Shown one piece after another: positions 16,224-16,918 of a stretch of 16,918 bases of DNA; position 1 is the stretch's first letter; each line of letters begins with the position of its first letter. The translations under genes and the position numbers were made by a program. Location: positions 1-16,918 of the forward strand of contig DJTQ01000159.1 of NCBI GenBank assembly GCA_002439285.1, written 5' to 3'. The DNA comes from Paenibacillaceae bacterium UBA6304. Its GTDB lineage: Bacteria > Bacillota > Bacilli > Paenibacillales > Paenibacillaceae. The notes beneath the pieces are model-generated. The model ran no database searches. It saw only the letters and a list, made by a program, of their open reading frames with translations, and was not told where the DNA came from.

Positions 16224-16918
16224 CTATTTCATGGATGTAGCTGCCTGCTGCATTCCCTCATCTATCAGGACATTTGCACGCTCGATTTCCTCCGCCGTCG
16301 GGGATGGTACGCCATCTAACGGATAGTCCCATCCTAACTCTTGCCACTTGAATACGCCCATTTGATGATAAGGAAGAATTTCGAATTTCTCTACACCCTT
16401 CAATCCGCCGATAAAGCGGCCCAGGTCCAGCAAATCCTTCTCATCGTCATGAATGCCGGGAACAAATACGTGCCGAATCCACATGTTACGTCCATGCTCG
16501 GACAACCATTCCGCCATCTTCAACATCCGGTCGTTCGGCTTGCCCGTCAGCTTGATATGCTTCTCATTATCGATATGCTTCAGATCAAGCAGCACCAGGT
16601 CAGTAACATCGAGAAGATCGCGAATTTTGTCGCCCTCATTGTATCCGTTCGTATCCAGCGTGGTATGCAAGTTCCAACGCTTCTTCACCTCCCGGAACAA
16701 TTCAGTTACAAACGGGGCTTGCAGCGTCGCTTCCCCGCCGGATACCGTCAGCCCGCCGCCTGAGGAACGGTAGTAGGTGAGGTATGGCTCAATTTCAGCC
16801 AATACCTCTTCTACTGTCATCTCCTTGCCTTCAGTCAAGCTCCAGGTGTCCGGGTTATGGCAATACTGACATTTCAACAGGCAGCCCTGCATAAAGAGTA
16901 CGAAGCGAATACCCGGGC
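16224..16918 (-). CDS. pflA: Pyruvate formate-lyase activating enzyme (radical SAM), 5' end cut by window edge
   Basis: PflA uses S-adenosylmethionine and a [4Fe-4S] cluster to install the glycyl radical on pyruvate formate-lyase, allowing anaerobic cleavage of pyruvate to formate and acetyl-CoA in the cytoplasm. The visible 231 codons run from the window edge to a TAG at 16226-16224. The frame is open across the edge (PGIRFVLFMQGC), so the internal ATG at 16892 is not the start; about 15-20 residues are missing. The cluster motif CLLKCQYC (CxxxCxxC) is followed by the family-typical HNPDTW. GGGLTVSGGEATLQ is the radical-SAM glycine motif, and LVLLDLKHID, WIRHVFVPGIHDD and LPYHQMG match PflA. 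The partner pflB is expected just upstream, outside the window. Another glycyl-radical activase is possible but there is no inserted ferredoxin domain, which favours PflA. Confidence 0.93.
   Translation of the reverse strand, partial: PGIRFVLFMQGCLLKCQYCHNPDTWSLTEGKEMTVEEVLAEIEPYLTYYRSSGGGLTVSGGEATLQAPFVTELFREVKKRWNLHTTLDTNGYNEGDKIRDLLDVTDLVLLDLKHIDNEKHIKLTGKPNDRMLKMAEWLSEHGRNMWIRHVFVPGIHDDEKDLLDLGRFIGGLKGVEKFEILPYHQMGVFKWQELGWDYPLDGVPSPTAEEIERANVLIDEGMQQAATSMK

Overview
The window looks like an ordinary chromosomal stretch from a Gram-positive Bacillales bacterium, most probably Paenibacillus or a close relative. This rests on the gene content, not on any database search: a YesM/YesN-type two-component pair inside a sugar ABC-transporter operon, a T-box leader in front of metG, a Zur-type Fur protein with a Bacillus-style Zur box, lipoprotein substrate-binding proteins, and a secreted protein with a copper-amine-oxidase-N-like domain. 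Every credible gene lies on the minus strand; the plus-strand open frames are shadows of these genes. I see no rRNA, tRNA, CRISPR array, insertion sequence, phage gene or attachment site.

Read in the direction of transcription (high to low coordinates), the window starts with the 3' part of pflA (radical-SAM activase of pyruvate formate-lyase), which ends at a strong terminator. Next is an operon of about 8.4 kb with its own sigma-A-like promoter near 16.1 kb. It encodes a sugar-binding lipoprotein, two membrane permeases, a YesM-type histidine kinase, a YesN-type AraC response regulator and a cytoplasmic GH3 beta-N-acetylhexosaminidase, and ends at a terminator near 7.6 kb. The operon has no ATPase gene, so the transporter presumably borrows a shared MsmX-type ATPase. 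The GH3 enzyme suggests that the imported and sensed substrate is an amino-sugar oligosaccharide, from chitin or peptidoglycan. The promoter has a candidate CcpA (cre) site, and a weak terminator-like hairpin separates the binding-protein gene from the permease genes.

A monocistronic gene for a secreted 753-residue protein follows (Thr/Gly-rich linker with a tandem VEGQ repeat, a copper-amine-oxidase-N-like domain and two PKD-like domains). After it come zur (zinc-uptake regulator) and yidD (membrane-insertion factor), almost touching. Then metG lies behind a complete methionine T-box leader, in which the promoter, AUG specifier, tRNA-acceptor bulge and competing antiterminator and terminator can all be located.

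The low-coordinate end holds a zinc-uptake operon, znuA then znuC (cut by the window edge). Its promoter has consensus -35 and -10 hexamers and a nearly perfect Zur box across the expected transcription start. Zinc import and its repressor are therefore encoded about 3 kb apart, with metG between them.

I do not see a previously undescribed system. The points most worth a second look are the sensor/transporter/hexosaminidase operon, the fully readable metG T-box, and the Zur operator layout.
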